Position numbers and translations under genes: made by a program
Source of the DNA: Roseateles oligotrophus
Lineage (GTDB): Bacteria; Pseudomonadota; Gammaproteobacteria; Burkholderiales; Burkholderiaceae_C
DNA length: 64,000 bases
NCBI RefSeq assembly: GCF_014204525.1
Contig: NZ_JACHLP010000006.1
Coordinates: forward strand, 352,360 to 416,359
Reading direction: 5' to 3'
Notes under the pieces: generated by a model
What the model saw: only the letters and a program-made list of their open reading frames with translations
What the model was told of the DNA's origin: nothing
The model's database searches: none
Shown: positions 25,198-34,588 of the stretch, one piece after another
Position numbering within the stretch: the first letter of the stretch is position 1
Layout: every line of letters starts with the position of its first letter

Positions 25198-25947
25198 GTG
25201 GCGCGGAAATTGATGGGTCGGCAGACCCTGCTTGCTCTTGCGGCCTCTTTTTTGCTGCTGGCTTGTGCTCAGAAAGGCGGGCCCCCTGCTGCGGCCGTCC
25301 TGGCGGATTGGTCTGTGCGGGAGCTGCCTGGCAAGCAGTCCACCCGCTACGAAGTGCAGCAGCGCGCCGGCCGGGCCTGCGTGCTGGCCCAGGCGAATGA
25401 GTCGGCCAGCCTTTGGCGGCGCGGCATGAATCTGCCGGCCGAGCAGGTCGCCAGCCTTCAATTTGATTGGTGGATAGGCGCGTTTTCCAAGGCGGCCAGC
25501 GTGGTGGAGGCGGACACCGACGACGCGCCGGCGCGCTTGCTGATTGGCTTTGACGGCGATGCCAGCAAGCTTTCCATGCGCAATCGCCTGCAGTTCGATT
25601 TGGTGCGTACGCTGACCGGCGAATCGCCACCCTATGCCTTGCTGATGTATGTCTGGGACGCCAACGCGCCGGTCGATACTCTGGTGACCAGCACGCGCAG
25701 CGATCGCATTCGCAAGATCGTGCTGGGCTCCGGGCCGCGTGACCCGGCACATCAGGGTTGGGCCAGCTTCAAACGCGATTTGCTTGCGGACTTCACGCGC
25801 GCCTTTGGTGAGACGCCGGGTCCTGTGATCAGCATGGCTTTGATGACCGATGGCGACAATACCCGTAGCCGTTCGGACGCTTGCTATGGCGATATCCTGC
25901 TGCTGGATGCGCAGGGTCAGGTCTTGCCAGGTAGCTTGAAGATGTGA
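25198..25947 (+). CDS. DUF3047-like lipoprotein
   Basis: Probable lipoprotein of unknown function, 249 residues. A short basic start is followed by a hydrophobic stretch and lipobox (LLALAASFLLLAC). The mature part contains features I associate with DUF3047 (PF11249): ASLQFDWWIGAF, DDAPARLLIGFDGD, LMYVWD, and MALMTDGDNTRSRSDACYGDI. The GTG at 25198 was chosen because GGGAGAAGG lies seven bases upstream; the ATG at 25213 is the alternative and still leaves the lipobox intact. It lies between the porin terminator and the ABC permease genes, with a 131-base gap to the latter, so it need not be part of that operon. Nothing indicates a catalytic role. Confidence 0.75.
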   Translation: MARKLMGRQTLLALAASFLLLACAQKGGPPAAAVLADWSVRELPGKQSTRYEVQQRAGRACVLAQANESASLWRRGMNLPAEQVASLQFDWWIGAFSKAASVVEADTDDAPARLLIGFDGDASKLSMRNRLQFDLVRTLTGESPPYALLMYVWDANAPVDTLVTSTRSDRIRKIVLGSGPRDPAHQGWASFKRDLLADFTRAFGETPGPVISMALMTDGDNTRSRSDACYGDILLLDAQGQVLPGSLKM

Positions 25948-26078
25948 CGCGCACGCGCGGGTGCCCTGGCTAGGGCTTACCCCTTTGTCCCTCGCGGGGG
26001 ACTTGGTCATCATGGCGGCTCGCCCGCTGGGCAGTTTTCGGGATCCTCATCTGCCGCCTCGGCTGCTTGCCAGTACAC

Positions 26079-27056
26079 ATGCTAGTTTTCGTCCTTCGCC
26101 GCCTGGCTCAAGCCGTCATCGTGATGCTCACGGTGGCCTTTATCGCCTTCATGCTGTTCCAGTATGTGGGCGATCCAGTGACCAATCTGCTCGGACAAGA
26201 TGCAACGCAGGAGCAGCGTGAAGCCTTGCGCCGTGATCTCGGGCTGGATGCTCCCTTTCCTGTGCAGTTTGCGCGCTTTGTCGGCAATGCGTTGCAGGGC
26301 GAGTTCGGCCTCAGCCTGCGCCAGGGGCGCAAGGTGTCCAGCTTGATCGTGGAGCGCTTTCCTGCCACCCTGGAGCTGTCCATGATGGCGGGCTTGATCG
26401 CGCTGGGCCTGGGCATTCCCCTCGGTGTGTTCGCGGCCTTGCGGCGTGGCAAGGCCAGCTCGCAGCTGCTGATGATGCTGTCTTTGCTGGGTGTTTCCCT
26501 ACCGACCTTTCTGATCGGCATCCTGCTGATCCTGGTCTTCTCGGTATGGCTGAAATGGCTGCCCAGTTTTGGCCGGGGCGATGTGCTGGCCTTCGGCAAC
26601 TGGACGACCGGCTTGCTCAGCGCCGATGGCCTGCGGCATCTGCTTTTGCCCGCCATCACCTTGTCGGTGTTCCAGCTGACCTTGATCATGCGCCTGGTGC
26701 GTGCGGAGATGTTGGAGGTTTTGCGCACCGACTACATCAAGTTCGCCCGCGCCCGCGGCCTCAGCAATCAGGCGGTCTACTTTGGCCATGCATTGAAGAA
26801 CACCTTGGTGCCGGTGATCACCATCACCGGTTTGCAACTGGGCTCCTTGATCGCTTTCGCCATCATCACCGAGACCGTATTCCAGTGGCCGGGCATGGGC
26901 CTGCTCTTCATCCAGGCCGTGCAGTTCGCGGACATTCCGGTGATGGCGGCCTATCTATGCCTGATTTCCTTCATCTTCGTCAGCATCAATCTATTGGTGG
27001 ACCTGCTTTATTTCGCGGTGGACCCGCGCTTGCGTGTCGAGGGCAAGGCGCATTGA
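26079..27056 (+). CDS. Dipeptide/oligopeptide-type ABC transporter permease (DppB-like)
   Basis: Inner-membrane permease of the peptide/nickel importer family, 325 residues. The N-terminal segment MLVFVLRRLAQAVIVMLTVAFIAF is typical of DppB/OppB. It is followed by the long periplasmic loop (VGDPVTNLLG ... LGLDAPFPVQFARFVGNALQGEFGLS), then five membrane helices and the EAA loop contacting the ATPase (DYIKFARARGLS ... HALKNTLVPVITITG). The ATG at 26079 begins exactly at the family's usual N-terminus; a TTG four codons earlier is less likely. It is the first of four genes in an importer operon; no substrate-binding protein gene is adjacent. Confidence 0.93.
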   Translation: MLVFVLRRLAQAVIVMLTVAFIAFMLFQYVGDPVTNLLGQDATQEQREALRRDLGLDAPFPVQFARFVGNALQGEFGLSLRQGRKVSSLIVERFPATLELSMMAGLIALGLGIPLGVFAALRRGKASSQLLMMLSLLGVSLPTFLIGILLILVFSVWLKWLPSFGRGDVLAFGNWTTGLLSADGLRHLLLPAITLSVFQLTLIMRLVRAEMLEVLRTDYIKFARARGLSNQAVYFGHALKNTLVPVITITGLQLGSLIAFAIITETVFQWPGMGLLFIQAVQFADIPVMAAYLCLISFIFVSINLLVDLLYFAVDPRLRVEGKAH

Positions 27057-27111
27057 GCGCCACCCCAGGCCATTCGCCTAAGGTCCTGATGCTGCGGAGA
27101 TTCTGTTACCC

Positions 27112-28062
27112 ATGAGTTCCACACCCCCTCTTGTTCCCGCTTCGGCGGCTCCGGCCGGCGCGCTGCGCCGCTTTCTTGACGGTGATGTCTGGTATTCCTT
27201 CAAGTCTTCGCCGGTGGCCATGGGCGCGGCCGTGGTCGCCCTGGTCTGCGTGTTCTGCGCTCTGTTCGCCGAGTTCGTCGCACCGCACAACCCTTTTGAC
27301 CTGGCCTCGCTGGAGTTGATGGACTCGCGCCTGCCACCCGCCTGGATGGAAGGTGGCAGCAGCAAGTATTTGCTGGGCACCGACGACCAAGGCCGCGACC
27401 TGCTTTCTGCCCTGATGTATGGCGCGCGCATCTCCCTGTTTGTGGGCCTGGCTTCGGTCTTGCTGTCCATGGTGATAGGCGTTGGCTTGGGCCTGCTGGC
27501 CGGTTTCGTGGGTGGCAAGGTGGACGCCTTCATCATGCGCATCTGCGATGTGATGCTGTCCTTCCCCTCCATCCTCGTGGCCTTGCTGATCGACGGTGTG
27601 GGGCGGGCGCTGTTCCCTAACGCCCACGATGCACTGGCTTTTCTGGTGCTGATTCTGGCTATCTCCCTGACCGGCTGGGTGCAGTACGCGCGCACGGTGC
27701 GCGGCTCGACCCTGGTGGAGCGCAATAAGGAGTATGTGCAGGCGGCCCGTGTCATCGGCGTGAGTTCGGCCCGCATCATGCGCCGCCATGTACTGCCCAA
27801 TGTGCTGGGCCCGGTGATGGTGCTGGCCACCATCCAGGTGGCCTCGGCCATCATCACCGAGGCCACCTTGTCATTTCTGGGCGTGGGCGTGCCGCCCACC
27901 AGCCCCTCGCTGGGCACCTTGATCCGGGTGGGCAATGACTTTTTGTTCTCCGGCGAGTGGTGGATCACCATCTGGCCCGGCGCCATGCTGGTGCTGATCG
28001 CGCTGAGCGTCAACCTGCTGGGTGATTGGTTGCGCGATGCGCTCAACCCGCGCCTGCGCTGA
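27112..28062 (+). CDS. Dipeptide/oligopeptide-type ABC transporter permease (DppC-like)
   Basis: Second permease of the importer, 316 residues. Short cytoplasmic N-terminus, first helix (VAMGAAVVALVCVFCALFAEF is near this pattern), the periplasmic signature LGTDDQGRDLLSALMYGARISL common to DppC/OppC proteins, then further helices and an EAA loop (YVQAARVIGVSSARIMRRHVL). Ends NPRLR, as many DppC proteins do. It follows the first permease by 55 bases and the first ATPase begins 19 bases after it. Confidence 0.94.
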   Translation: MSSTPPLVPASAAPAGALRRFLDGDVWYSFKSSPVAMGAAVVALVCVFCALFAEFVAPHNPFDLASLELMDSRLPPAWMEGGSSKYLLGTDDQGRDLLSALMYGARISLFVGLASVLLSMVIGVGLGLLAGFVGGKVDAFIMRICDVMLSFPSILVALLIDGVGRALFPNAHDALAFLVLILAISLTGWVQYARTVRGSTLVERNKEYVQAARVIGVSSARIMRRHVLPNVLGPVMVLATIQVASAIITEATLSFLGVGVPPTSPSLGTLIRVGNDFLFSGEWWITIWPGAMLVLIALSVNLLGDWLRDALNPRLR

Positions 28063-28081
28063 CTGATTCCTTGAGCTGACC

Positions 28082-29077
28082 ATGACCACAGCCCCTCTTC
28101 TTGAAGTCCGCCATCTGCGGGTCGAGTTCCCGACCCGGCGCGGCACCTTGCTGGCCCTGGACGACATCAGTTTCGAGATCGCGCCCGGCGAGATCCTCGG
28201 CGTGGTGGGTGAGTCCGGCGCCGGCAAATCGCTGACCGGTGCGGCCATCATCGGCCTGCTGGATCCGCCGGGCCGCATCGCCTCGGGCGAGATCTTGCTG
28301 GAAGGCCGGCGCATCGATCATTTGCCTTACGAGGCCATGCGCAAGATTCGCGGCCGCCAGATCGGCGCGATCTTTCAGGACCCGCTGACCTCGCTGAACC
28401 CGCTCTACACCGTGGGCCAGCAACTCATCGAGACCATCACAACCCACCTGGAGCTGAGCCAGTCCCAGGCGCGTGCACGCGCGATCGAGCTGCTGGCGCA
28501 GACCGGCATTCCTGCACCCGAAGCGCGCATCGATCAGTACCCGCACCAGTTCTCCGGCGGCATGCGGCAGCGGGTGGTGATCGCCCTGGCCCTGGCGGCC
28601 GCTCCCAAGCTGATCGTGGCGGATGAGCCGACCACGGCCCTGGATGTGTCCATTCAGGCGCAAATCATTTCCCTGCTCAAACGGGTGTGCAAGGAGCAGG
28701 GAGCGGCGGTGATGCTGGTGACCCACGATATGGGCGTGATCGCCGAGACCTGCGACCGGGTGGCCGTGCTCTACGCCGGCCGGGTCGCCGAGATCGGGCC
28801 GGTGCATCAGGTCATTCACCAGCCCGCTCATCCCTACACGGCGGGCCTGATGGGTTCGATCCCCGCGATGGACGAGGACAGGGAGCGCCTGCTGCAGATC
28901 GACGGCGCCATGCCGCGCCTGAATGCCATCCCTCAGGGCTGCGCTTACAACCCGCGTTGCCCTCAGGTGTTGGAGCGCTGCCGCCGCGAGCGGCCGGACT
29001 TGCAGACCAGGGGTCAGACCCGTGCGGCTTGCTGGTTAGCCCCGGCGCCCGGTGCCTCAGCGGAGGTGGCGGTATGA
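28082..29077 (+). CDS. Peptide-type ABC transporter ATP-binding protein (DppD-like)
   Basis: Cytoplasmic ATPase subunit, 331 residues. Walker [10 protein letters not shown]-loop ([18 protein letters not shown]), ABC signature FSGGMRQR, Walker [13 protein letters not shown], and H-loop VTHDMG are all present. The C-terminal oligopeptide-transporter extension contains the cysteine set [14 protein letters not shown], which binds an iron-sulfur cluster in some relatives. Its stop overlaps the next start as ATGA. Confidence 0.95.
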   Translation: MTTAPLLEVRHLRVEFPTRRGTLLALDDISFEIAPGEILGVVGESGAGKSLTGAAIIGLLDPPGRIASGEILLEGRRIDHLPYEAMRKIRGRQIGAIFQDPLTSLNPLYTVGQQLIETITTHLELSQSQARARAIELLAQTGIPAPEARIDQYPHQFSGGMRQRVVIALALAAAPKLIVADEPTTALDVSIQAQIISLLKRVCKEQGAAVMLVTHDMGVIAETCDRVAVLYAGRVAEIGPVHQVIHQPAHPYTAGLMGSIPAMDEDRERLLQIDGAMPRLNAIPQGCAYNPRCPQVLERCRRERPDLQTRGQTRAACWLAPAPGASAEVAV

Positions 29078-30123
29078 GGGCCCATATCGACAGCCGGCCA
29101 GACACGGCGGCCGAGGCTGCTGCGCCCAAGGCCTTGGTCGAGGTGCGGGATCTGGCCAAGGTTTTTGATGTTTCTGCGCCCTGGCTGAACCGGGTGGTGG
29201 AGCGCAAGCCGCGCCAGTTCGTCCATGCGGTGGACGGCGTGAGCTTCAGCATCGAGCGTGGCAAGACCCTGGCCCTGGTGGGCGAGTCCGGCTGCGGCAA
29301 GAGCACGGTGGCGCGCCTGCTGGTGGGGCTGTATCCGCCCACACGGGGCACGGTGAGCTTCGATGGCGTGGACATGGCCCGGACCTTGGCCTCGCCCGCG
29401 GCGCTGGCCCTGCGCCGTCGCATGCAGATGATTTTTCAGGACCCTTATGCCTCGCTGAACCCGCGCTGGCGGGTGCAGGACATCATTGCCGAGCCCTTGC
29501 GCGAGCATGGCCTGATCGCCAATCAAGACGAGCAGCGCGCCAGGGTGGCCGAGCTATTGCAGTCGGTGGGTTTGGCGGCGGTGGATCGGGAGAAGTTCCC
29601 CCACCAGTTCTCCGGCGGCCAACGCCAGCGCATCTCCATCGCGCGGGCCCTGGCCACCCAGCCCGAGTTTCTGGTCTGTGATGAGCCGACCTCGGCCCTG
29701 GACGTTTCCGTGCAGGCCCAGGTCTTGAACATCATGAAAGACCTGCAACGCCAGCGGCAGCTGAGCTATCTCTTCATCTCGCACAACCTGGCGGTCGTGC
29801 GTCATGTGGCGGACCGGGTGGGGGTGATGTATCTGGGCCGCCTGGTCGAGGTGGCCGACAAGGCCGAACTGTTCGCTCGCCCGCGCCATCCTTACACCCG
29901 CATGCTGCTGGATGCGATCCCCGACATCCATATGACGGGGCGCGCCCGTACGCCGGTACAGGGCGAGGTGCCCAATCCGCTCAATCCGCCCAGCGGTTGC
30001 AGCTTTCACCCGCGCTGCCCTCATGCCAATGAACGCTGCCAACGCGAGCGCCCGGCCATGCTGGATCTGGCCGGCATCCAGGTGGCTTGCCATGCGGTGC
30101 AAGAGGGGCGGCTGGACGCCTGA
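29074..30123 (+). CDS. Peptide-type ABC transporter ATP-binding protein (DppF-like)
   Basis: Second ATPase of the importer, 349 residues. Walker [11 protein letters not shown]-loop ([15 protein letters not shown]), signature FSGGQRQR, Walker [13 protein letters not shown]-loop ISHNLA, and the C-terminal Cys cluster [14 protein letters not shown]. The ATG at 29074 overlaps the dppD-like stop as ATGA and was chosen for that reason; the open frame extends far upstream inside the previous gene. It ends five bases before the convergent lptM stop, with no obvious hairpin between. Confidence 0.95.
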   Translation: MRAHIDSRPDTAAEAAAPKALVEVRDLAKVFDVSAPWLNRVVERKPRQFVHAVDGVSFSIERGKTLALVGESGCGKSTVARLLVGLYPPTRGTVSFDGVDMARTLASPAALALRRRMQMIFQDPYASLNPRWRVQDIIAEPLREHGLIANQDEQRARVAELLQSVGLAAVDREKFPHQFSGGQRQRISIARALATQPEFLVCDEPTSALDVSVQAQVLNIMKDLQRQRQLSYLFISHNLAVVRHVADRVGVMYLGRLVEVADKAELFARPRHPYTRMLLDAIPDIHMTGRARTPVQGEVPNPLNPPSGCSFHPRCPHANERCQRERPAMLDLAGIQVACHAVQEGRLDA

Positions 30124-30128
30124 GCTGA

Positions 30129-30365
30129 TCAGCCTGGCTTGACGGCACTGGCCGCCGGGGCCGGGGCTTGGCTGGGTTTGGTGGCCGTGGCGGGCAGGTT
30201 CAGCGGCCCTTTTTGCCCGCAGGCCGCGATGCCGGTCAGCAAGACGGCCGCAGCAAAGGCCAGCAAGGCGGCCCGGCCGGCCGGTCGGCCGGTGATTGAC
30301 CCTGGCTGGTACGAGGGATCGCTGCCGAGGCCTACACTGTGGGCTGAGATTTTCTTGTCGTTCAT
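30129..30365 (-). CDS. lptM: LPS translocon maturation chaperone LptM (YifL-type lipoprotein)
   Basis: Small outer-membrane lipoprotein that helps the LptD-LptE translocon adopt its correct disulfides. 78 residues. The lipobox and mature start GIAACGQKGPLNLP match the conserved CGQKGPL(Y)LP signature of LptM, followed by an Ala/Pro/Lys tail. The leader is unusual: about 30 hydrophilic residues precede the hydrophobic core (AALLAFAAAVLLTGIAAC), and no later ATG exists, so either the signal peptide is extended or an unrecognised non-ATG start is used. It is divergent from cyaY with only 19 bases between start codons, so each promoter must lie in or against the other gene. Confidence 0.85.
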   Translation of the reverse strand: MNDKKISAHSVGLGSDPSYQPGSITGRPAGRAALLAFAAAVLLTGIAACGQKGPLNLPATATKPSQAPAPAASAVKPG

Positions 30366-30384
30366 TGCCGGAAGTTTAGCCCCC

Positions 30385-30756
30385 ATGTCAGCAGCCGCTC
30401 CCATCACACCCGCCGCCACCGTACTCAGCGACGCGGAATACCAGGCCCGTACCCGTGCGGTGCTGGACGGTATCGAGTCCCTGGTGGATCAATGGCTGGA
30501 CAGCGACTGGATCGATATCGACACCCATCGCTCCGGTGGCTTGCTGGAGTTGAGCTTTCCCGACCGCAGCAAAATCATCATCAACACCCAGGCCCCATTG
30601 CAAGAGCTGTGGCTGGCGGCCAAGGCCGGTGGCTACCACTACCGCTTTGTCGCCGGCCAGTGGTTGGATACCCGCGACGGCAGCGAGTTCCACGCCCACC
30701 TGTCCCAGCTGGCCTCGGCGCAGGCGGGCAAGGCCCTGGATTTCGCGGCGGCCTGA
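30385..30756 (+). CDS. cyaY: Iron donor / frataxin-like protein CyaY
   Basis: Bacterial frataxin, which modulates IscS and iron supply in Fe-S cluster assembly. 123 residues with the acidic first helix (SDAEYQARTRAVLDGIESLVDQW), the strand WIDIDTHRSGGLLELSF, and IIINTQAPLQELWLAAKAGGYHYRF, which fit the family. The ATG at 30385 was chosen; the frame is open upstream through the lptM gene but that part is not frataxin-like. It is divergent from lptM and convergent with mrcA. Confidence 0.95.
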   Translation: MSAAAPITPAATVLSDAEYQARTRAVLDGIESLVDQWLDSDWIDIDTHRSGGLLELSFPDRSKIIINTQAPLQELWLAAKAGGYHYRFVAGQWLDTRDGSEFHAHLSQLASAQAGKALDFAAA

Positions 30757-30775
30757 TGCGCGCCGAGCCTTGAGA

Positions 30776-30795
30776 GTGGGCGGCAGGCCGCCCAC
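30776..30795. terminator. GC-rich hairpin between cyaY and mrcA
   Basis: Perfect stem GTGGGCGGC / GCCGCCCAC with a two-base spacer, sitting between convergent stops. No T run follows on either strand, so it is a possible but unproven terminator. Confidence 0.4.
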
Positions 30796-30813
30796 CTTGG
30801 CAGCGCATCCGGC

Positions 30814-33198
30814 TCAGCGCTTGAAGAGGTCGAGGATGCTTTTCTTCTCTTCCGCGGTACCGGCGGCCGGCATCTTGGCCTCGTCATTGCTCAGGGCCTG
30901 CACGCCGGAGTTGCCGGTGTATTCCTCGTAATACCACTCGCCGTTCAGATTGACCACGCCCTCGGGCACGCTGGGCTCGGCCACCGGCTTGCCGCGCAGG
31001 GCAAAGTTCATGTATTCGATCCAGACCGGCAGGGAGAGGCCGCCGCCGGTTTCCCTGTCCCCCAGCTTCTTGGGCTGGTCATAGCCGATCCAGACGACGG
31101 CCACCAGCTCCTGTTGGTAACCAGCGAACCAGGCATCCATGGAGTCGTTGGTGGTGCCGGTCTTGCCGTAGATATCGGGCCGTTTCAGCTGAGCCTGGGC
31201 CTTGGCCGCCGTGCCGCTGCGGGTCACCTCCTGCAACAGGCTGCTCATCAGGAAGGCGTTGCGGGCCTCGATCACCCGGCTGTCTTCGCCCAGCGGTGTC
31301 TGCGGGGCTTCGTACAGCAGTCGGCCGTTATTGTCCGTCAGGCGGGCAATCAGCTGGGGTGCCACCCGGTAGCCGCCATTGGCAAACACCGCAAAGCCCT
31401 GGGCCATCTGCATGGGGGTGACGGAACCGGCGCCCAGGGCCATGGTCAGATAGGCGGGGTGCTTCTCGGCTTCAAAGCCGAAGCGGGTCAGCCATTGCTG
31501 GGCGTAGGGCGCACCGATCGAGTTCAAGACCCGGATGGAGACCATATTCTTGGACTTGGCCAAGGCCTTGCGCAGCGGCATGGGCCCCTCGAACTTGCCG
31601 TCGTAGTTTTTGGGCTCCCAGGGTTGGCTGCCGGTGCTGCTGGCGTCGAAGAACAGCGGGCCGTCGTTGACGATGGTGCTGGGGGTGAAGCCTTTTTCCA
31701 GGGCGGCCGAGTAGATGAAGGGCTTGAAGCTGGAGCCCGGCTGGCGCCAGGCCTGGGTGACGTGGTTGAACTTGTTCTTGGCGTAGTCAAAGCCCCCCAC
31801 CAGGGCGCGCACGCTGCCGTTGCGAGGGTCCAGCGATACAAAAGCGCCTTCCACCTCGGGCAGTTGGGTGATGGTCCATTCCTCCTTGCCGGCCCGGGCT
31901 ACCTTGACGACGCGGATGATGGCGCCGCGGCGAATCCGGGTTTTGGGATTGCCCTTGTCGGCCAGGCCTGAGGTGGCCGGCTTGAGGCCCTCGCCGGTGA
32001 TGTTGATCAGCTCACCGCTTTGCAGGGCGGCCTGCACCTTTTTGGGTTCGGCATCCAGCACCACTGCGGCCAGTAACTCGTCGTTGGCGGGGTGCTCGGC
32101 CAGGGCTTCGGCGATGCGGCTGTCCAGCTCCTTGGGGTCGGCCGGCAGGTCGGCGTAGGCCTCGGGGCCGCGGTAGATCTGGCGACGCTCGTAGTCCATG
32201 ATGCCGCGGCGCAGGGCGCGATAGGCGGCGTTCTGCTCGTCGGCGCGCAGGGTCAGGTAGACGTTCAGGCCACGGGTGTAGGCGTCCTCGCCGTACTGGC
32301 TGAAGATCAGCTGACGTGCGGCCTCGGCCACAAACTCGGCGTGTGGCATCGATTCATTCACCTTGCGGTAGCGCAGGGTCTCGGCCTTGGCGGCGTCGCG
32401 TTGCTCGGCGGTGATGAAGCCGTTTTCCAGCATGCGCTCGATGATGTATTGCTGGCGGATATTGGCCCGACGCGGGTTGTTGATCGGGTTGTAGGCGGAC
32501 GGGGCTTTGGGCAGGCCCGCCAGCATGGCGGCTTCGGCCACGCTGATGTCTTTCAGGGGTTTGCCGAAATAGACCTCGCTGGCCGCCGCAAAGCCGTAGG
32601 CGCGGTGACCCAGAAAGATCTGGTTCATATAGATCTCGAGGATCTTTTCCTTGCTCAGCGCGTTCTCGATCTTGAGCGCCAGCAAGATCTCGTAAATCTT
32701 GCGGGTGAAGGTCTTCTCGGTCGACAGATAGAAGTTGCGCGCCACCTGCATGGTGATGGTGGAGGCGCCCTGGCTGCGGGTTTCGCCCACATTGGCCATG
32801 GCGGCGCGCACGATGCCCAGGTAGTCCACGCCGCCGTGTTGGTAGAAGCGCGCGTCTTCGATTGCCAGCACGGCGTTTTGCATCACCGCCGGAATTTCCT
32901 TGATCGACAGGTAGTTGCGGCGTTCTTCGCCGAACTCGCCCAGCAACTGGCCGTCGGCCGACAGGATGCGCATGGGCAGCTTGGGCCGGTAGTCCGTCAG
33001 GCCGCTGATGTCTGGCAAATTGGGGTAGGCCATGGCAAAGGCCAGGGCCAGCAGCAGGGCAATGCTGAAGATGCCAGCCAGAACCAGGCCGATCAGCCAC
33101 AAAAGCGTGCGTCCCAGCAGTGTTGAGGCGCTGCGATGAGGGGCAGGGCGGGGCTCGGCATTTGAATGCTGAGGGGATTTCTTCTGGTTGTCGCTCAT
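30814..33198 (-). CDS. mrcA: Class A penicillin-binding protein 1A
   Basis: Bifunctional peptidoglycan glycosyltransferase/transpeptidase, 794 residues. Cytoplasmic N-terminus of about 35 residues and a membrane helix (about 38-62); GT51 domain with EDARFYQHGGVD, GASTITMQVARNFYL, and KILEIYMNQIFLGHRAYG; an OB-like domain (about 330-430); then the transpeptidase with catalytic Ser489 in GSSFKP, SKN (AKSKNMVSIR) and KTGTT. The ATG at 33198 has GGAGG just upstream; a start eight codons earlier would give MPRLIRRP and lacks a site. It is divergent from pilMNOPQ, the classical proteobacterial arrangement. Confidence 0.97.
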   Translation of the reverse strand: MSDNQKKSPQHSNAEPRPAPHRSASTLLGRTLLWLIGLVLAGIFSIALLLALAFAMAYPNLPDISGLTDYRPKLPMRILSADGQLLGEFGEERRNYLSIKEIPAVMQNAVLAIEDARFYQHGGVDYLGIVRAAMANVGETRSQGASTITMQVARNFYLSTEKTFTRKIYEILLALKIENALSKEKILEIYMNQIFLGHRAYGFAAASEVYFGKPLKDISVAEAAMLAGLPKAPSAYNPINNPRRANIRQQYIIERMLENGFITAEQRDAAKAETLRYRKVNESMPHAEFVAEAARQLIFSQYGEDAYTRGLNVYLTLRADEQNAAYRALRRGIMDYERRQIYRGPEAYADLPADPKELDSRIAEALAEHPANDELLAAVVLDAEPKKVQAALQSGELINITGEGLKPATSGLADKGNPKTRIRRGAIIRVVKVARAGKEEWTITQLPEVEGAFVSLDPRNGSVRALVGGFDYAKNKFNHVTQAWRQPGSSFKPFIYSAALEKGFTPSTIVNDGPLFFDASSTGSQPWEPKNYDGKFEGPMPLRKALAKSKNMVSIRVLNSIGAPYAQQWLTRFGFEAEKHPAYLTMALGAGSVTPMQMAQGFAVFANGGYRVAPQLIARLTDNNGRLLYEAPQTPLGEDSRVIEARNAFLMSSLLQEVTRSGTAAKAQAQLKRPDIYGKTGTTNDSMDAWFAGYQQELVAVVWIGYDQPKKLGDRETGGGLSLPVWIEYMNFALRGKPVAEPSVPEGVVNLNGEWYYEEYTGNSGVQALSNDEAKMPAAGTAEEKKSILDLFKR

Positions 33199-33508
33199 GG
33201 GCCTCCGAATGAGTCTGGGCATTATAGGAAAGCCCTGAAAACCCTAGTCTCCCTCACATGCGTCCGAATGCGCAGGCCCCTGTTGAGAGGCGAGAATGCT
33301 GCGTTTGCAGTTGGCACGGGCGGTCTGCGCCGAACGGGGGGGCTTTCCCCGTGTATTTCAAAGTTTCAAGTTGTTGCATGTCGTGTATGTTTCGCAACGT
33401 GGTGTTGGCTGCCCACGTCCCGCTTCCTTGGGGGATCAAGGACTTTGCTGCTAGCATTCAAGTAACTTATTAATAGTCCGAGCCAAAAAACGTTGGGGGA
33501 TTCAGGGC
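33199..33508. other. Intergenic region between mrcA and pilM
   Basis: 310 bases between divergent starts, noticeably richer in A/T near pilM. It holds the pilM promoter described separately; no coding frame of either strand has a ribosome site or recognisable product. No promoter for mrcA could be picked with confidence. Confidence 0.6.
33445..33473 (+). promoter_or_regulatory. Candidate promoter of pilMNOPQ
   Basis: TTGCTG and TATTAA with a 17-base spacer; predicted start near 33480, about 29 bases before the GTG of pilM, which has GGGGGA upstream. Confidence 0.5.
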
Positions 33509-34588
33509 GTGGGAATACTTGACGTACTGTTGGGGCGAAAGCATCCGCCGATGATTGGCTTGGATATCAGTTCAAGCAGCGTCAAGTTGGTGGAATTGAG
33601 TCAGGCGGCCAATGGCGAAATGGTGTTGGAGCGCTTCGCTTCCGAGTCATTTGAAAAAGGCTGGATTGCCGACGGCCAGATCGAGAAATTCGACGAGGTG
33701 GCCGATGCCGTGCGTCGCGTCGTGGCCCGTAGCGGTTGCAAAACGCGTGATGCCGTTTTGGCCATGCCGCAATCGGCCGTCATCACCAAGAAAATCATGC
33801 TGCCCGCCGGCTTGCGTGACGAAGAGTTGGAAATTCAGGTGGAAGCGGAGGCGAATCAATACATTCCCTTCTCTTTGGACGAAGTCAGCCTGGATTTCTG
33901 CGTCATCGGCCCCAGCCCCACCTCGGTGGGGGATGTGGAGGTACTGATCGCTGCCTCCCGCAAGGACCGGGTGCAGGATCGCCAGGGCTTGGCTGAGGCG
34001 GCCGGCTTGCGGCCGGTGATCCTGGACATCGAGTCCCATGCTTCGCGCATGGCCATGGGTCGCTTGATCGCCAGCCTGCCCGGCGCCGGCAAAGACGCCT
34101 TGGTGGCCTTGTTTGAAATTGGTGCGGACACCACCAGCCTCAAGGTGCTGCGCGATGACGAAATGCTGTACGACCGGGACCAGGCCTTTGGTGGTTCGCA
34201 GCTGACTCAGCTGATTTCCCGCCAGTACGGTTTTTCTTTTGAAGAAGCCGAGCAGAAGAAACTCGGTAACGATTTGCCCGAGGATTTTGAAACCGCGGTT
34301 CTGCATTCATTTGTGGACAGTCTCTCGCAGGAAATTGGCCGTGCCCTGCAGTATTTTTTCACCAGCACACCCCATCACAAGGTGCATTACGTGATGCTGG
34401 CCGGTGGCACCGCCACCCTGGCAGGGCTGAAGGAGCGGGTCACCGAGCTGACCGGCTTTGCCTGCATGGTGGTGAATCCTTTTGAAAACATGGCCTTGGG
34501 ATCGGCTGTACGTGAGCCCAAGCTGCGCCGCGAGGCGCCGGCCTATTTGACGGCCTGCGGCTTGGCGATGCGGAGGTTCTTCCAGTGA
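33509..34588 (+). CDS. pilM: Type IV pilus assembly protein PilM
   Basis: Cytoplasmic actin-like (FtsA-like) ATP-binding protein of the T4P alignment complex; it binds the cytoplasmic tail of PilN. 359 residues: GLDISSSSVKLVEL (phosphate-1 loop), EIGADTTSLKVL (phosphate-2) and VMLAGGTATLAGLKERV (adenosine motif). Starts with GTG, supported by GGGGGA eight bases upstream. Its stop overlaps the pilN start as GTGA. Confidence 0.96.
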   Translation: MGILDVLLGRKHPPMIGLDISSSSVKLVELSQAANGEMVLERFASESFEKGWIADGQIEKFDEVADAVRRVVARSGCKTRDAVLAMPQSAVITKKIMLPAGLRDEELEIQVEAEANQYIPFSLDEVSLDFCVIGPSPTSVGDVEVLIAASRKDRVQDRQGLAEAAGLRPVILDIESHASRMAMGRLIASLPGAGKDALVALFEIGADTTSLKVLRDDEMLYDRDQAFGGSQLTQLISRQYGFSFEEAEQKKLGNDLPEDFETAVLHSFVDSLSQEIGRALQYFFTSTPHHKVHYVMLAGGTATLAGLKERVTELTGFACMVVNPFENMALGSAVREPKLRREAPAYLTACGLAMRRFFQ

